DNA from: an uncultured Lachnospiraceae bacterium
GTDB taxonomy: Bacteria > Bacillota > Clostridia > Lachnospirales > Lachnospiraceae
Direction: 5' to 3'
NCBI GenBank assembly: GCA_958428365.1
Contig: CAUAFT010000004.1
Span: 124,001 to 188,000, forward strand
Length of the DNA stretch: 64,000 nucleotides
In this document: positions 24,454-33,215 of the stretch, piece after piece
Position numbering within the stretch: position 1 is the first letter of the stretch
How the letters are laid out: each line of letters opens with the position of its first letter
Notes under the pieces: model-generated
Seen by the model: only the letters and a program-made list of their open reading frames with translations
The model's database searches: none
Told to the model about the DNA's origin: nothing
Position numbers and translations under genes: made by a program

Positions 24454-25728
24454 TTATTTTCCTAGAATCTCATCCACCACCTCTATCACCTTATCAATCT
24501 CTTTTTCTGTCACGATCAACGGTGCAATGAACCTTACCACATTGTGATCGCTTCCGCAGGTCAACAGCAGCACGTCCCGCTCCAATGCCTCTGCCTTGAT
24601 CCGGGCTGTCAGCTCTGCATCCGGCTTACCATCCTCCGTCACCAGTTCCATTGCCACCATCAGCCCTTTTCCACGAACGTCCCCGATGACCTTCGGATAC
24701 TTCCTTTGCAGTTCATAAAGCCTGTCCATAAAATAGCTTCCCATTTTTTTACAGTGGGTGAGCAGATCCTCCTCCTCAATGATCTTAAGGGTCTCCAGGG
24801 CTGCCGCACAGGCAAGAGGATTTCCGCCGAAGGTTCCTCCGTGCGCCCCGGCAGGCCACTGCTGCATAATCTCTTTTTTCGCAATCACAGCCGCCAGCGG
24901 GATCCCTCCTCCCAGCGCTTTTGCGGAGGTAAAGATATCCGGTTTTACTCCGAAAGTCTGATAGGCATAGAGTTCCCCGGTTCGTCCGATTCCGGTCTGA
25001 ACCTCATCGAAGATCAGCAGGATTCCATGCTTATCACAGATTGCCCGAAGCCCCTCTAAAAATTCCTTTGGCGGAACGATATAGCCTCCTTCCCCCTGGA
25101 TCGGCTCCACGATCATTGCCGCCACGCACTCCGGTACGATCAACTTCTCAAAGATATCGTCAAACTGTTTCAGGCACTCCATCTGACACAAGCCTTTTTT
25201 CTGTCCAAAAGGACACCGATAGCAGTTGGCATACTCCGCCCAGTAGACACTTGGAAGTAACGGCTCATAGAACCTGCGGTAATTGGCATTGGAACCGGTA
25301 ATGGAAGCACAGCCAATGGTTCTTCCGTGAAAAGAATTTTTAAAGGCGATGATTCCCGGACGCCTTGTCACATATTTTGCCAGCTTCATGGCTCCCTCGT
25401 TGACCTCCGCGCCGGAATTGCTGAAATAGACCATCACGTCACCGCCGTTTAATTCCACTAATTTTTCCGCCAACGCCACATAGGATTCGTTGTAAACCAC
25501 GTTGTGTCCCACATGGATCATGGTATCCAACTGCCTTTTGATGGCGGCTGTCACATTTTCATTTTTACTTCCCAGATTGTTCACCGCAACACCGCTGGCA
25601 AAATCCAGAATTTCCCTTCCATCCTCGGTATAGAGATAACAGCCCTTAGAATCCACAACTCCCAGAGTGGTGGCGCGGTTTGCAGCCGCAGGCATGACTT
25701 TTTTACATCTTTCATACATGGTATCCAT
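24454..25728 (-). CDS. Class III aminotransferase (GABA/beta-alanine type)
   Basis: A 424-residue omega-aminotransferase. GREILDFASGVAVNNLG, YFSNSGAEVNEGAMKLAK, IFDEVQTGIGRTG and the PLP lysine in TSAKALGGGIPLAA are diagnostic, as is AHGGTFGGNPLACAAAL. An unusual Cys-rich insertion, CYRCPFGQKKGLCQMEC, lies near residues 168-184 and could bind metal. It is next to an iron alcohol dehydrogenase and an N-carbamoyl amidohydrolase, matching the described extension of reductive pyrimidine degradation in which beta-alanine becomes malonate semialdehyde. GABA is an alternative substrate. Confidence 0.9.
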   Translation of the reverse strand: MDTMYERCKKVMPAAANRATTLGVVDSKGCYLYTEDGREILDFASGVAVNNLGSKNENVTAAIKRQLDTMIHVGHNVVYNESYVALAEKLVELNGGDVMVYFSNSGAEVNEGAMKLAKYVTRRPGIIAFKNSFHGRTIGCASITGSNANYRRFYEPLLPSVYWAEYANCYRCPFGQKKGLCQMECLKQFDDIFEKLIVPECVAAMIVEPIQGEGGYIVPPKEFLEGLRAICDKHGILLIFDEVQTGIGRTGELYAYQTFGVKPDIFTSAKALGGGIPLAAVIAKKEIMQQWPAGAHGGTFGGNPLACAAALETLKIIEEEDLLTHCKKMGSYFMDRLYELQRKYPKVIGDVRGKGLMVAMELVTEDGKPDAELTARIKAEALERDVLLLTCGSDHNVVRFIAPLIVTEKEIDKVIEVVDEILGK

Positions 25729-25797
25729 CTGTTTTCCTCCCTGTAAAATGTATTACAAATAAATCCGTACTCTCATGAGAGCATTCAATCTTATTAT

Positions 25798-27018
25798 CTA
25801 AAAATCAATAGCTTGTCCATAGTAGACCACATCCAGCATCTTTTCCATAACCTCCCGGCTGATTTTTACCGGGTTGACATTCGTCGCTCCCAACATGGCA
25901 TGATCTAATAGCAATTCCTTATTTTCCAGATACTCCGCTTCTGTGATCCCCGCCTCCTGAAAGCTCTTCGGGATTCCCAGGCGGCTGCGCAGATCGTCGA
26001 TCTTATCTATAATTCCCGCTTTCGGATCGTTTGCGTTCTGATTCTGTATCGTGTTATTTTCCTCTTTTAAATGACAGCTCTCCTGACATCCGCAATAACA
26101 GGACAGCTCCGTCAGCTTTTCAGCCACAACCTCATTCCGGCTGTTATAGGAAAGCGCATAGGGCAGGATGATGGCATTGGTAAGTCCGTGTGCCATATCA
26201 AAGGCTGCCCCGAAGGAATGGGCGATTCCATGCACCATTCCAAGACCCACATTGGCAAAACCAATACCCGCCATCGCCTGATAGTGATGTACTTTTTTCC
26301 GGCTCTCTAGGGTTCCCTCTTCCACAGAGACCGGGAGCCATTTCAAGATTCCCCGGATGGCTCCCATACAAAGAGCTTCGTCAAAATCGTCCAGATTGTG
26401 ATTCGTATAGGCTTCGATGGCATGGGTCAATGCATCCATTCCGGTCTCTGCTGCTATCCTTTTTGGCATGGTCAGGGTAAGTTCCGCATCCAAAATTGCA
26501 AAGTCGGGACGAAGACAGTCTGTCATAATCGGTACTTTCAACCGTTTTTCTTCATCCGTTATTACCGTTCCTCTGGTAACTTCCGAACCGGTTCCCGAAG
26601 TAGAAGGCACGCAGATAAGCTGTGTCTTTCTGGTGACTGGAATCAAGCCCTGCTGATTTTTTTCCAGTACATTGTCGAAGTTCAGATCCTCAAATTCATA
26701 GAATAGCAACATCGCCTTCGCCGCATCCATGGCGGATCCTCCGCCGATGGCAAGGATGATATCCGGCTTGATTTCTCTTAAGCGGGATACGCCTTCCATG
26801 ACCTGTGTGATCGAGGGATTCTTTTTTATCCCGGAAAATACATAGCTGTCAATTCCGGCTTCTTTCAGATAGCCTTCCGCTCTTGCGATCACCCCGCTTT
26901 TTATCATGGAGCTTCCCCCGGTTACAATGACTGCCCTTTTTCCTGTTAATTCTTTCAGGTATTCCAAGGAACCTGCTCCTGTCAGAATACCTTTTCCACT
27001 CAGTACAACTTTTTTCAC
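25798..27018 (-). CDS. Iron-containing alcohol dehydrogenase (candidate semialdehyde reductase)
   Basis: A 406-residue group III dehydrogenase. The nucleotide-binding segment AIGGGSAMDAAKAM and the metal-site helix GLGMVHGIAHSFGAAFDMAHGLTNAI, with His in the HxxxH and AH positions, identify it. A low-complexity insertion with CGCQESC near residue 315 is unusual. The chosen GTG at 27016-27018 follows AAGGAAG and puts KKVVLSGKG at the N-terminus; a longer frame to 27096 is possible. Beside the class III aminotransferase it could reduce the semialdehyde product, for example malonate semialdehyde to 3-hydroxypropionate. Confidence 0.88.
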   Translation of the reverse strand: MKKVVLSGKGILTGAGSLEYLKELTGKRAVIVTGGSSMIKSGVIARAEGYLKEAGIDSYVFSGIKKNPSITQVMEGVSRLREIKPDIILAIGGGSAMDAAKAMLLFYEFEDLNFDNVLEKNQQGLIPVTRKTQLICVPSTSGTGSEVTRGTVITDEEKRLKVPIMTDCLRPDFAILDAELTLTMPKRIAAETGMDALTHAIEAYTNHNLDDFDEALCMGAIRGILKWLPVSVEEGTLESRKKVHHYQAMAGIGFANVGLGMVHGIAHSFGAAFDMAHGLTNAIILPYALSYNSRNEVVAEKLTELSCYCGCQESCHLKEENNTIQNQNANDPKAGIIDKIDDLRSRLGIPKSFQEAGITEAEYLENKELLLDHAMLGATNVNPVKISREVMEKMLDVVYYGQAIDF

Positions 27019-27104
27019 GTTTTCTTCCTTCTTTATGTTGTTTTTTTCTGTTTTATCCTCTATTTTGAATCCTTTTTTCCAGACTACCTGATGCACTTTT
27101 CATT

Positions 27105-28373
27105 CTAAATATTCTCATAGACAATCTCTCCATCACAGATAGTATAGAGAACCTTTCCATACAGTTCCTTTCCGATATAAGGGGAATTCCGGGACTTGGA
27201 ATAAAATTCATCCACCACATAGGACTCTTCCTCGTTGAAAATAACGATATTCGCAGGATGTCCCTCCTTGATGTATCCCGCATCCAGGTTGTAGAGCTGT
27301 GCCGGATTTAGAGACATTTTCTCTATCAGCTTCCACATGGTCAGATGTCCTTTTTTCACCAGATAGGTCACTGCCACCGGAAGGGCGGTCTCCAATCCGA
27401 TCACACCGGAGGGCGCTTTCAGAAAATCCTGCTCCTTTTCTTCCCTACTGTGGGGTGCATGGTCACTGGCAATGATAGATATGGTTCCATCCCGAAGCCC
27501 CTCTAAGAGTGCGAAACGGTCTCTGCCGGTTCGAAGGGGCGGGTCTACCTTCGCATTGGTTCCCGCTTCACGAACTGCTTCTTCCGTCAGGGAAAAGTGA
27601 TGTGGGGTTACCTCTGCTAGAACGTGCGCTCCCATTTTCTGCGCCATGCGAAGCTGCTGTACACTTGCCTCGGTACTCACATGCTGAATCACCACCGTAG
27701 AACCGGTATGTAATGCCAGCATACAGTCTCTCGCCACCATGGTATCCTCCGCCATACTCGGAGAACCTTCAATTCCCATCTCTTCTGCAATTTTTCCTTC
27801 ATTAATTCCGATATTTCCTATCAGATTGCTGTTCTCATCGTGGACACTGATCGGCACATGAAGCCGTTCACATTCCTGCATTGCCTGAATCATCAGCCTG
27901 TCGTCCATAATCGCGGCAGCGTCATTGGTAAAGCCTACGGCTCCATGTTCCTTCAACTGCTCCATGTCCGTCAGTTCTTTGTTCTGAAACCCCTTGGTGA
28001 TCGCCGCTGTGGAATAAATATGAAGTTTCCGTTTTTTTGCCTTTTCCACGATGTAGTCCAGTACCTCTGTGTTGTCCACAATCGGCTCTGTATTGGTTCT
28101 GCATACAACGGTGGTAAACCCGCCTGCAAAAGCGGCTTTTTCCCCGCTCTCCATATCTTCCTTATATTCAAATCCGGGGTCTCTGAAATGCACATGGACA
28201 TCCACCAGCCCCGGAGCCACAACACAGCCTTTGGCATCAATGATTCTTTCGTATTCGTCGCTTTTATGGAATTTTCCGATATTTTTTACGATGCCATCCT
28301 CAATCACAAGGTCCCGGATTTCGTCTGTCCGGCTCAAAGGGTCTACAAGCCGTCCATCTTTAATCAATATCAT
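27105..28373 (-). CDS. Dihydroorotase-like cyclic amidohydrolase
   Basis: A 422-residue amidohydrolase resembling class I dihydroorotase. The metal-binding DVHVHFRDPGFEYKEDMESG is at about residue 58. GFTNDAAAIMD stands at the position of the bridging ligand, followed by HDENS, IQHVS, VTPHHFSL, and the catalytic Asp in SDHAPHS. No other pyr biosynthetic gene is near, and its start overlaps the stop of an N-carbamoyl amidohydrolase (ATGA). Catabolic ring opening of dihydroorotate, dihydropyrimidine or hydantoin is therefore more likely than de novo pyrimidine synthesis. Confidence 0.88.
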   Translation of the reverse strand: MILIKDGRLVDPLSRTDEIRDLVIEDGIVKNIGKFHKSDEYERIIDAKGCVVAPGLVDVHVHFRDPGFEYKEDMESGEKAAFAGGFTTVVCRTNTEPIVDNTEVLDYIVEKAKKRKLHIYSTAAITKGFQNKELTDMEQLKEHGAVGFTNDAAAIMDDRLMIQAMQECERLHVPISVHDENSNLIGNIGINEGKIAEEMGIEGSPSMAEDTMVARDCMLALHTGSTVVIQHVSTEASVQQLRMAQKMGAHVLAEVTPHHFSLTEEAVREAGTNAKVDPPLRTGRDRFALLEGLRDGTISIIASDHAPHSREEKEQDFLKAPSGVIGLETALPVAVTYLVKKGHLTMWKLIEKMSLNPAQLYNLDAGYIKEGHPANIVIFNEEESYVVDEFYSKSRNSPYIGKELYGKVLYTICDGEIVYENI

Positions 28374-29602
28374 AAGCCCTCTCCTTTCAGATACTCAAAC
28401 ATGACAATCGCCCCGTCACAGATGCTCTCGATGGTGGCAAATTCCCGTTTGTTGTGGCTAACGCCCTTATCACAGGGAATAAATAAAAGTGCCGTATCGC
28501 AGATATGTGCAAATGACATTGCATCGTGCCCGGCACCACTCATCATAATCCGGTGTGGAATCTTCAGCTTCATTGCCACCCGGCTTAAATTCTCCTGCAT
28601 CTCCCTGGACATATCGATGGGAGGGATCTCACTGATTTTTTCCTTGTAAAAGGTCAGTCCCCGTTTTTCACAGATCTTCTTTGCCGAGTTCTTCATACGG
28701 TTTTCCATCCGGTTTAAGCTGTCTATATTAATTCCCCTCATGTCCACTCCCAGGGTCACTTCCCCCGGAATGACGTTCAACGCATTGGGTTCGTTCTGCA
28801 CGACGCCGACAGTCGCCACGGATTTCCAGATGGCTTCCTCTCTTCCTATATCCTCGATCTCGTTGATGATCTCCGCTGCACCGCAGAGGGCATCACAGCG
28901 CATATCCATCGGTGTGGCACCGGAGTGTTCCGCCTGTCCGATAATGTGAAGCATAAAGCGTTTTGGTCCCGCAATGGTGCTGACGATTCCCAGCTTGTCT
29001 CCGAATTCTTCTAAGACCTTTCCCTGTTCAATATGTAATTCCAGATATTGTCTGACTCCCTTAATCCGTCTTGGCTGTAGGGAATAGCCCCTCTCTTTAA
29101 AAATCTCCGCCAGTGTCTTTCCGTCTTTGGAGAGAGCCTCTCCCACATCGTGCTTGTAAGTCTCGTTTGTAATCAGTCCGCTGCCGATGGTGCATTTTCC
29201 AAAGTTACTGGACTCTTCACAACGGAAGGCTCCGACTCTCACCGGGATGTCAATGTTCTGCTCTTTGATCCAATGAAGAACCAGCAAGCCCGCAATGACC
29301 CCTGCCACACCGTCGTATCTGCCTCCTTCGATGACAGAATCCAGATGGGATGCAATGAGATAAAAGTTCTCGGAATCGGAGTTGCTAAGATAGGAATTGC
29401 CCACCTCATCCTCGATATAAGAATATCCGTCCTCCTCTCCGATTTCCCGAAAGACCTGATGCATCTCATCTTCCGTCTCGGTGTAACCAAGTCTGGTCAC
29501 TCCTCCGCTTCCGGTACTGCCTACTCTATAGAATCGATCAAATAAATATTCCGCATAGGCTATATCCTCTACCCGGTGTAATTCTGTCGGTAATTTAGCC
29601 AT
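28370..29602 (-). CDS. Zn-dependent N-carbamoyl amino acid / allantoate amidohydrolase (M20 family)
   Basis: A 410-residue HyuC/AllC/beta-ureidopropionase-type hydrolase that removes the carbamoyl group, giving an amino acid, CO2 and ammonia. SHLDSVIEGGRYDGVAGV carries the first metal ligands, then FRCEESSNFG, LELHIEQGKVLE, and the dimer-domain segment AEHSGATPM with the catalytic His. MMSGAGHDAM is the C-terminal ligand region. The ATG at 29600-29602 follows AAGGAAGTGAG. Translationally coupled to the dihydroorotase-like gene, it plausibly acts on that enzyme's product. Confidence 0.93.
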   Translation of the reverse strand: MAKLPTELHRVEDIAYAEYLFDRFYRVGSTGSGGVTRLGYTETEDEMHQVFREIGEEDGYSYIEDEVGNSYLSNSDSENFYLIASHLDSVIEGGRYDGVAGVIAGLLVLHWIKEQNIDIPVRVGAFRCEESSNFGKCTIGSGLITNETYKHDVGEALSKDGKTLAEIFKERGYSLQPRRIKGVRQYLELHIEQGKVLEEFGDKLGIVSTIAGPKRFMLHIIGQAEHSGATPMDMRCDALCGAAEIINEIEDIGREEAIWKSVATVGVVQNEPNALNVIPGEVTLGVDMRGINIDSLNRMENRMKNSAKKICEKRGLTFYKEKISEIPPIDMSREMQENLSRVAMKLKIPHRIMMSGAGHDAMSFAHICDTALLFIPCDKGVSHNKREFATIESICDGAIVMFEYLKGEGL

Positions 29603-29669
29603 AAATCTCACTTCCTTTTCTATACGAATCCCTGATTCTGAATGTCTTTGCCCGACACTCAATCCTTTA

Positions 29670-30476
29670 TCAATAAGGGATATTCTCTTCTTTCAGTACA
29701 TGTTCCGCCACTTGACTGTTGGTCGCAAACCAGGCTCCGTTTTCCTTCATATACCGTATTAATTTCCTAAGGTGGCAAATATTGTGGGGTCTTCCGATAA
29801 ACTGCGGATGCATAACAAAATTAATCATTCTGTTTTCCTCTGCCAGAGCGTCAAATTCTTCCCTCCAGACAGCGGTCATCTCTTCCCCGCTTCTCAAATT
29901 CAGATGTATCGGTGCACATTCCGTATACATATCGTAGGCGGTGTCATCTAACACGGAATCTTTCGGAACTTCCACCAATGGAATCTTTTGTCCATTTAGC
30001 TCATGTACGAAGGGACCGTCACTGTCTCTCCAGTTGGAGCTGTAAATCTCCCCCCGTTCTAACCAGAGTCCCAGACTGTAATCGTAGACGTCTCCGTTGG
30101 GAGCCCGGTTGCCTCTTGGTCTCTTCCCTGTAATCTCTTCGATGATGGACTCCGCTTTTTCCATCTGGGTATTTTCATCCTCTTTATTCTGAAAGACCTC
30201 ATGAAGATAACCGTGATAGCCGATTTCATGTCCCAATCTGGATATTTCTTTGATTACATCGGGATATTTTTCCGCAATCCATGCCGGAGTGAAAAAGGTT
30301 GCTACGACTCCCTCCTCTTCCAACATCCGTAAAATTCTTGGGATTGCCTGTAAGGTGGAATATCTTCCTCTGGAAAAGTTGGTGATATGGTCCATTCCCC
30401 GGCACATCCAGAGGGTCTCACCGTCGATATCAAATGCCAGCATAATTGCGATTCTCTTTTTGTTTGGCCAGTTCAT
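29670..30476 (-). CDS. NodB-fold (polysaccharide deacetylase family) hydrolase, possibly acting on a cyclic imide
   Basis: A 268-residue cytoplasmic NodB-fold protein without signal peptide. AFDIDGETLW gives the catalytic and metal aspartates; GYHGYLHEVF gives the two metal histidines; RAPNGDVYDYSL and FVMHPQFIGRP are later motifs. This soluble branch includes PuuE-type allantoinases and homologues likened to cyclic imidases, so polysaccharide need not be the substrate. The context of amidohydrolases supports a ring-opening role. It lies two bases after the second, related NodB gene. Confidence 0.85.
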   Translation of the reverse strand: MNWPNKKRIAIMLAFDIDGETLWMCRGMDHITNFSRGRYSTLQAIPRILRMLEEEGVVATFFTPAWIAEKYPDVIKEISRLGHEIGYHGYLHEVFQNKEDENTQMEKAESIIEEITGKRPRGNRAPNGDVYDYSLGLWLERGEIYSSNWRDSDGPFVHELNGQKIPLVEVPKDSVLDDTAYDMYTECAPIHLNLRSGEEMTAVWREEFDALAEENRMINFVMHPQFIGRPHNICHLRKLIRYMKENGAWFATNSQVAEHVLKEENIPY

Positions 30477-30478
30477 AA

Positions 30479-31396
30479 CTAATCCGCCTCCTTTGTATTG
30501 CCCACGCAGTGTGGCGTTTGTGCCCCTTCGGGTATGTAGTTACCCTTTGGACGCTCCTTTGTATTTGCAATCACATAGTCTGCGACTTCTTCACAGGTTG
30601 CAATCCAGGCTCCCTGTTCCTTCATATAAGCGATAAATTCTTTTAACATCTTTGCCCGGCTTGCTCTTCCGATCAACTGCGGATGGAGCTTTAACACAAA
30701 TACCTTATCTTCTTCCCGCAGCAGTTCATCGAAGTAATCCTTCCAGATTCCCTTGACATATTCTGCGGTATAGTTGCTCTTATTCACAGGTTTGCAATAG
30801 GAAAAATAAAAATAGGTTACATCATCTAAGGTGTGCTCCGTTGGCAGTTCCACCAAGGGTGCTTCTCCCTCCTTCGCCGGATGCAGATATGCCCAGTCTC
30901 TGTCCTTCATAATGGAGCTGTATTTATATCCCCGGCTTCGTATTAAGTCCATGGTATAGGGCTGGATGATGTTATAGCATCCTCTGTGTCCAACGATTTT
31001 CTTTCCGCCAAGTTCTTCTAAGATTTTTTCGCTCTTTTCCATGTTTTCTATTTCTTTTTCCATGGGATAACCGATTTCACTCTCATGCTCATAACCATGG
31101 TAGGCAAGCTCATGTCCTCCTGCGGCAATTTCTTTTATTTTTTCAGGATAGCGTTCTGCTATTTTTCCCGGAACAAAGAAGGTGGATCTGATACCTGTAT
31201 CCTCCAACACTTTCAGGCACCTTTTTAAGCCCTCGTTTGGTCCGTAAAGTCCTCTGGAAATATCTGCAAAATTTAAGACCCCGTTGTCATTCCTGGATTT
31301 TCTTAAATATTCCGCATCAAAGTCAAAAGTGACCATGACTGCAATCTTCGCTCCATTTTTCCATCTGATTCCGTCTCCTAATTTTAAATGTACCAT
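30479..31396 (-). CDS. NodB-fold (polysaccharide deacetylase family) hydrolase, second copy
   Basis: A 305-residue paralogue of the following gene. TFDFDAEYLRKS holds the aspartates, AYHGYEHESEIGYP the metal His pair, GHRGCYNIIQPYT the third motif, and LKLHPQLIGRASR the final His motif. It has a longer C-terminal tail than its neighbour (ANTKERPKGNYIPEGAQTPH). No signal peptide. Two tandem NodB hydrolases in an amidohydrolase cluster suggest either heteromeric assembly or two related cyclic substrates; neither can be decided from sequence. Confidence 0.85.
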   Translation of the reverse strand: MVHLKLGDGIRWKNGAKIAVMVTFDFDAEYLRKSRNDNGVLNFADISRGLYGPNEGLKRCLKVLEDTGIRSTFFVPGKIAERYPEKIKEIAAGGHELAYHGYEHESEIGYPMEKEIENMEKSEKILEELGGKKIVGHRGCYNIIQPYTMDLIRSRGYKYSSIMKDRDWAYLHPAKEGEAPLVELPTEHTLDDVTYFYFSYCKPVNKSNYTAEYVKGIWKDYFDELLREEDKVFVLKLHPQLIGRASRAKMLKEFIAYMKEQGAWIATCEEVADYVIANTKERPKGNYIPEGAQTPHCVGNTKEAD

Positions 31397-31735
31397 CTTA
31401 TCGTCTCACCATCCCTCTTCCCATTTCTAATTGTTTGTTCAATTATTTTCTTTTTAATTTCTAATAATTAGTTTAGTAATCTCCTTTTTTAACTTTTCAT
31501 AATATGTACTGCGAATACATAGTTTCCATTACAAAGGGGCAGCCGTATCAATGGATACGCTGCCCCTTTGCAACTACATTATTTTGTTTTTGTAACAGAC
31601 CCCTTTGTCTGTATGGGTCTATTATAGATTCTTTCATTTTCTTTTTCCAATACCAAATCGGATTGACGCTTATAACAGATTTGTTATAAATCTTTTTCCC
31701 ATACTATCTTGAATGTCAGGGGAGTTATCTTGATT
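31397..31735. promoter_or_regulatory. Intergenic regulatory region with long hairpin and palindromes
   Basis: No gene was found. From left to right: palindrome TAATTG-N6-CAATTA (31428-31445), palindrome CTAATAATTAG (31461-31471), a long stem CAAAGGGGCAGC...GCTGCCCCTTTG (31532-31570), and TGTAACAGACCCCTTTG (31591-31607). The hairpin has no U-run on either strand, so it is not a classical terminator. These elements form the 5' region of the NodB-fold gene operon. Confidence 0.55.
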
Positions 31736-33127
31736 TCATGCCTTAATGAATTGTCCGATTGGCGACTCTTCCCCAAGTTCTCCATCCTCCATAATCACAT
31801 TGCCCCGCAAAATGGTATAGACTGGTTTTCCTTTAATTTTCATTCCGTCAAATGCCGTGACCTTGCTGATGCTTTGGAAATCTTCCTTTTTTACGATGTA
31901 CTCTTTGTCAAAGTCCACAATGGAGATATCCGCATCGGTTCCGGTCTCCAGGGAACCTTTTTTCGGATAAATGCCGAACATTTTTGCCGGTTCCTCTGAG
32001 AGAATGGAGGCAAGCTGCTGTTTGCTGATTTTTCCATCGTTGACCGCCTGCATCATCAAAGGCACAAGGGTCTCAAGTCCGCACATGCCCGATGGAATCT
32101 GAAAGAGACTTCCTTCCTTTTCCTTTGGGGTATGGGGTGCATGGTCGGAGCAGACTAACATCAGTGTGCCATCTTCTACTCCCTCCCAGAGCTTTTGCTG
32201 GTCTTCTTGCCTGCGTACCGGAGGATAACATTTAATCATGCTGCCGATTCTATCGTAGTCCTCATTTGTCAGATAGAGGTAGTGAGGGCAGGTCTCTCCC
32301 GTCACCTGTAAATGCTTCTCCTGTGCGTCTTTTATAAGGTCAACTGTCTCCCTGGCGCTGATATGCAGGATATGTAATCTGGCTCCCGTCTCTTTGGAAT
32401 ACCGGATTGCCGTATTGACCACCAGTTCTTCTGCCAGATTCGGACGGCAGGCGAGCAGCGCTTCAAACTCGTTTTCATAGTCCTCCACTCTGATATTCGC
32501 TGTCAGGGTTTTTATTAAATCCGCATTTTCCGCATGGATGGCGATTGGTTTCCCGGTTTTTGCCACCGCTTTAAATATCTCGTAGACCTCTCCGTCATCA
32601 AAGGGCGGGATGACATCCTGATTCTTCGGGTCATAGTTATAGATCAGGGAATAGGTATTCTTATCAATGGCATAGCCCCAGAAGAACTTAAATGCCCCTA
32701 CACCGCAGTCTGATAACTCCTGTAATTTATCATTGTTGAGATTTCCGATACAGAGTCCCCACATGGCAAAATCCACATGGGCTTTGCTCAGAAGATTTTC
32801 CTTCTGACGTTCAAAGCTCTCCTTGTCCACCACCGCCGGAACTGCATTCGGCATCTCGAATATCGTCGTGATTCCTCCTGCTGCTGCCGCCTTTGTGGAA
32901 TGAAAAAAGTCCTCTTTGTGGGTGCTTCCTCCATCCCTGGAATGGACATGGGTATCAATGAATCCGGGATAGACATAGAGCCCTTTTGCATCTATGGTCT
33001 TTTTTGCCGGCTCATCCAGTAATTCTGCCGTTACTGCTGCTATTTTCTCATTTCGAACATAAATATGTCTGACCCCGATACTTTCCTTCGTCACTACGGT
33101 TCCATTTTTTATTAATAAATCATACAT
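31736..33127 (-). CDS. Hydantoinase/dihydropyrimidinase/allantoinase-type amidohydrolase
   Basis: A 463-residue cyclic amidohydrolase. PGFIDTHVHSRDGG gives the first metal histidines. The lysine in GAFKFFWGYA is at the position of the carboxylated metal bridge. HAENADLI, LHILHIS, GETCPHYLYL and the catalytic Asp in CSDHAPHTPKEKE follow. The last match distinguishes it little between allantoinase and hydantoinase. The ATG at 33125-33127 follows CAGGAGGC; a longer frame has no homology. It opens cyclic ureides, probably feeding the N-carbamoyl amidohydrolase in the cluster. Confidence 0.9.
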   Translation of the reverse strand: MYDLLIKNGTVVTKESIGVRHIYVRNEKIAAVTAELLDEPAKKTIDAKGLYVYPGFIDTHVHSRDGGSTHKEDFFHSTKAAAAGGITTIFEMPNAVPAVVDKESFERQKENLLSKAHVDFAMWGLCIGNLNNDKLQELSDCGVGAFKFFWGYAIDKNTYSLIYNYDPKNQDVIPPFDDGEVYEIFKAVAKTGKPIAIHAENADLIKTLTANIRVEDYENEFEALLACRPNLAEELVVNTAIRYSKETGARLHILHISARETVDLIKDAQEKHLQVTGETCPHYLYLTNEDYDRIGSMIKCYPPVRRQEDQQKLWEGVEDGTLMLVCSDHAPHTPKEKEGSLFQIPSGMCGLETLVPLMMQAVNDGKISKQQLASILSEEPAKMFGIYPKKGSLETGTDADISIVDFDKEYIVKKEDFQSISKVTAFDGMKIKGKPVYTILRGNVIMEDGELGEESPIGQFIKA

Positions 33128-33215
33128 AGTATGCCTCCTGTATTTCTGTTCTGTCTGGTTGTTGGATTTTATAATGCTCTGTTCCGGCACATGGTATCTC
33201 AGGTTCCGATATAAT

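Noticed and set aside
27105..28373. Biosynthetic pyrC
   Set aside because: It has dihydroorotase motifs, but no other pyrimidine synthesis gene is close, and it is translationally coupled to a catabolic N-carbamoyl amidohydrolase.
31532..31570. Intrinsic terminator
   Set aside because: The stem is strong, but neither strand has a U-run directly after it, so it is listed as a hairpin of unknown role.
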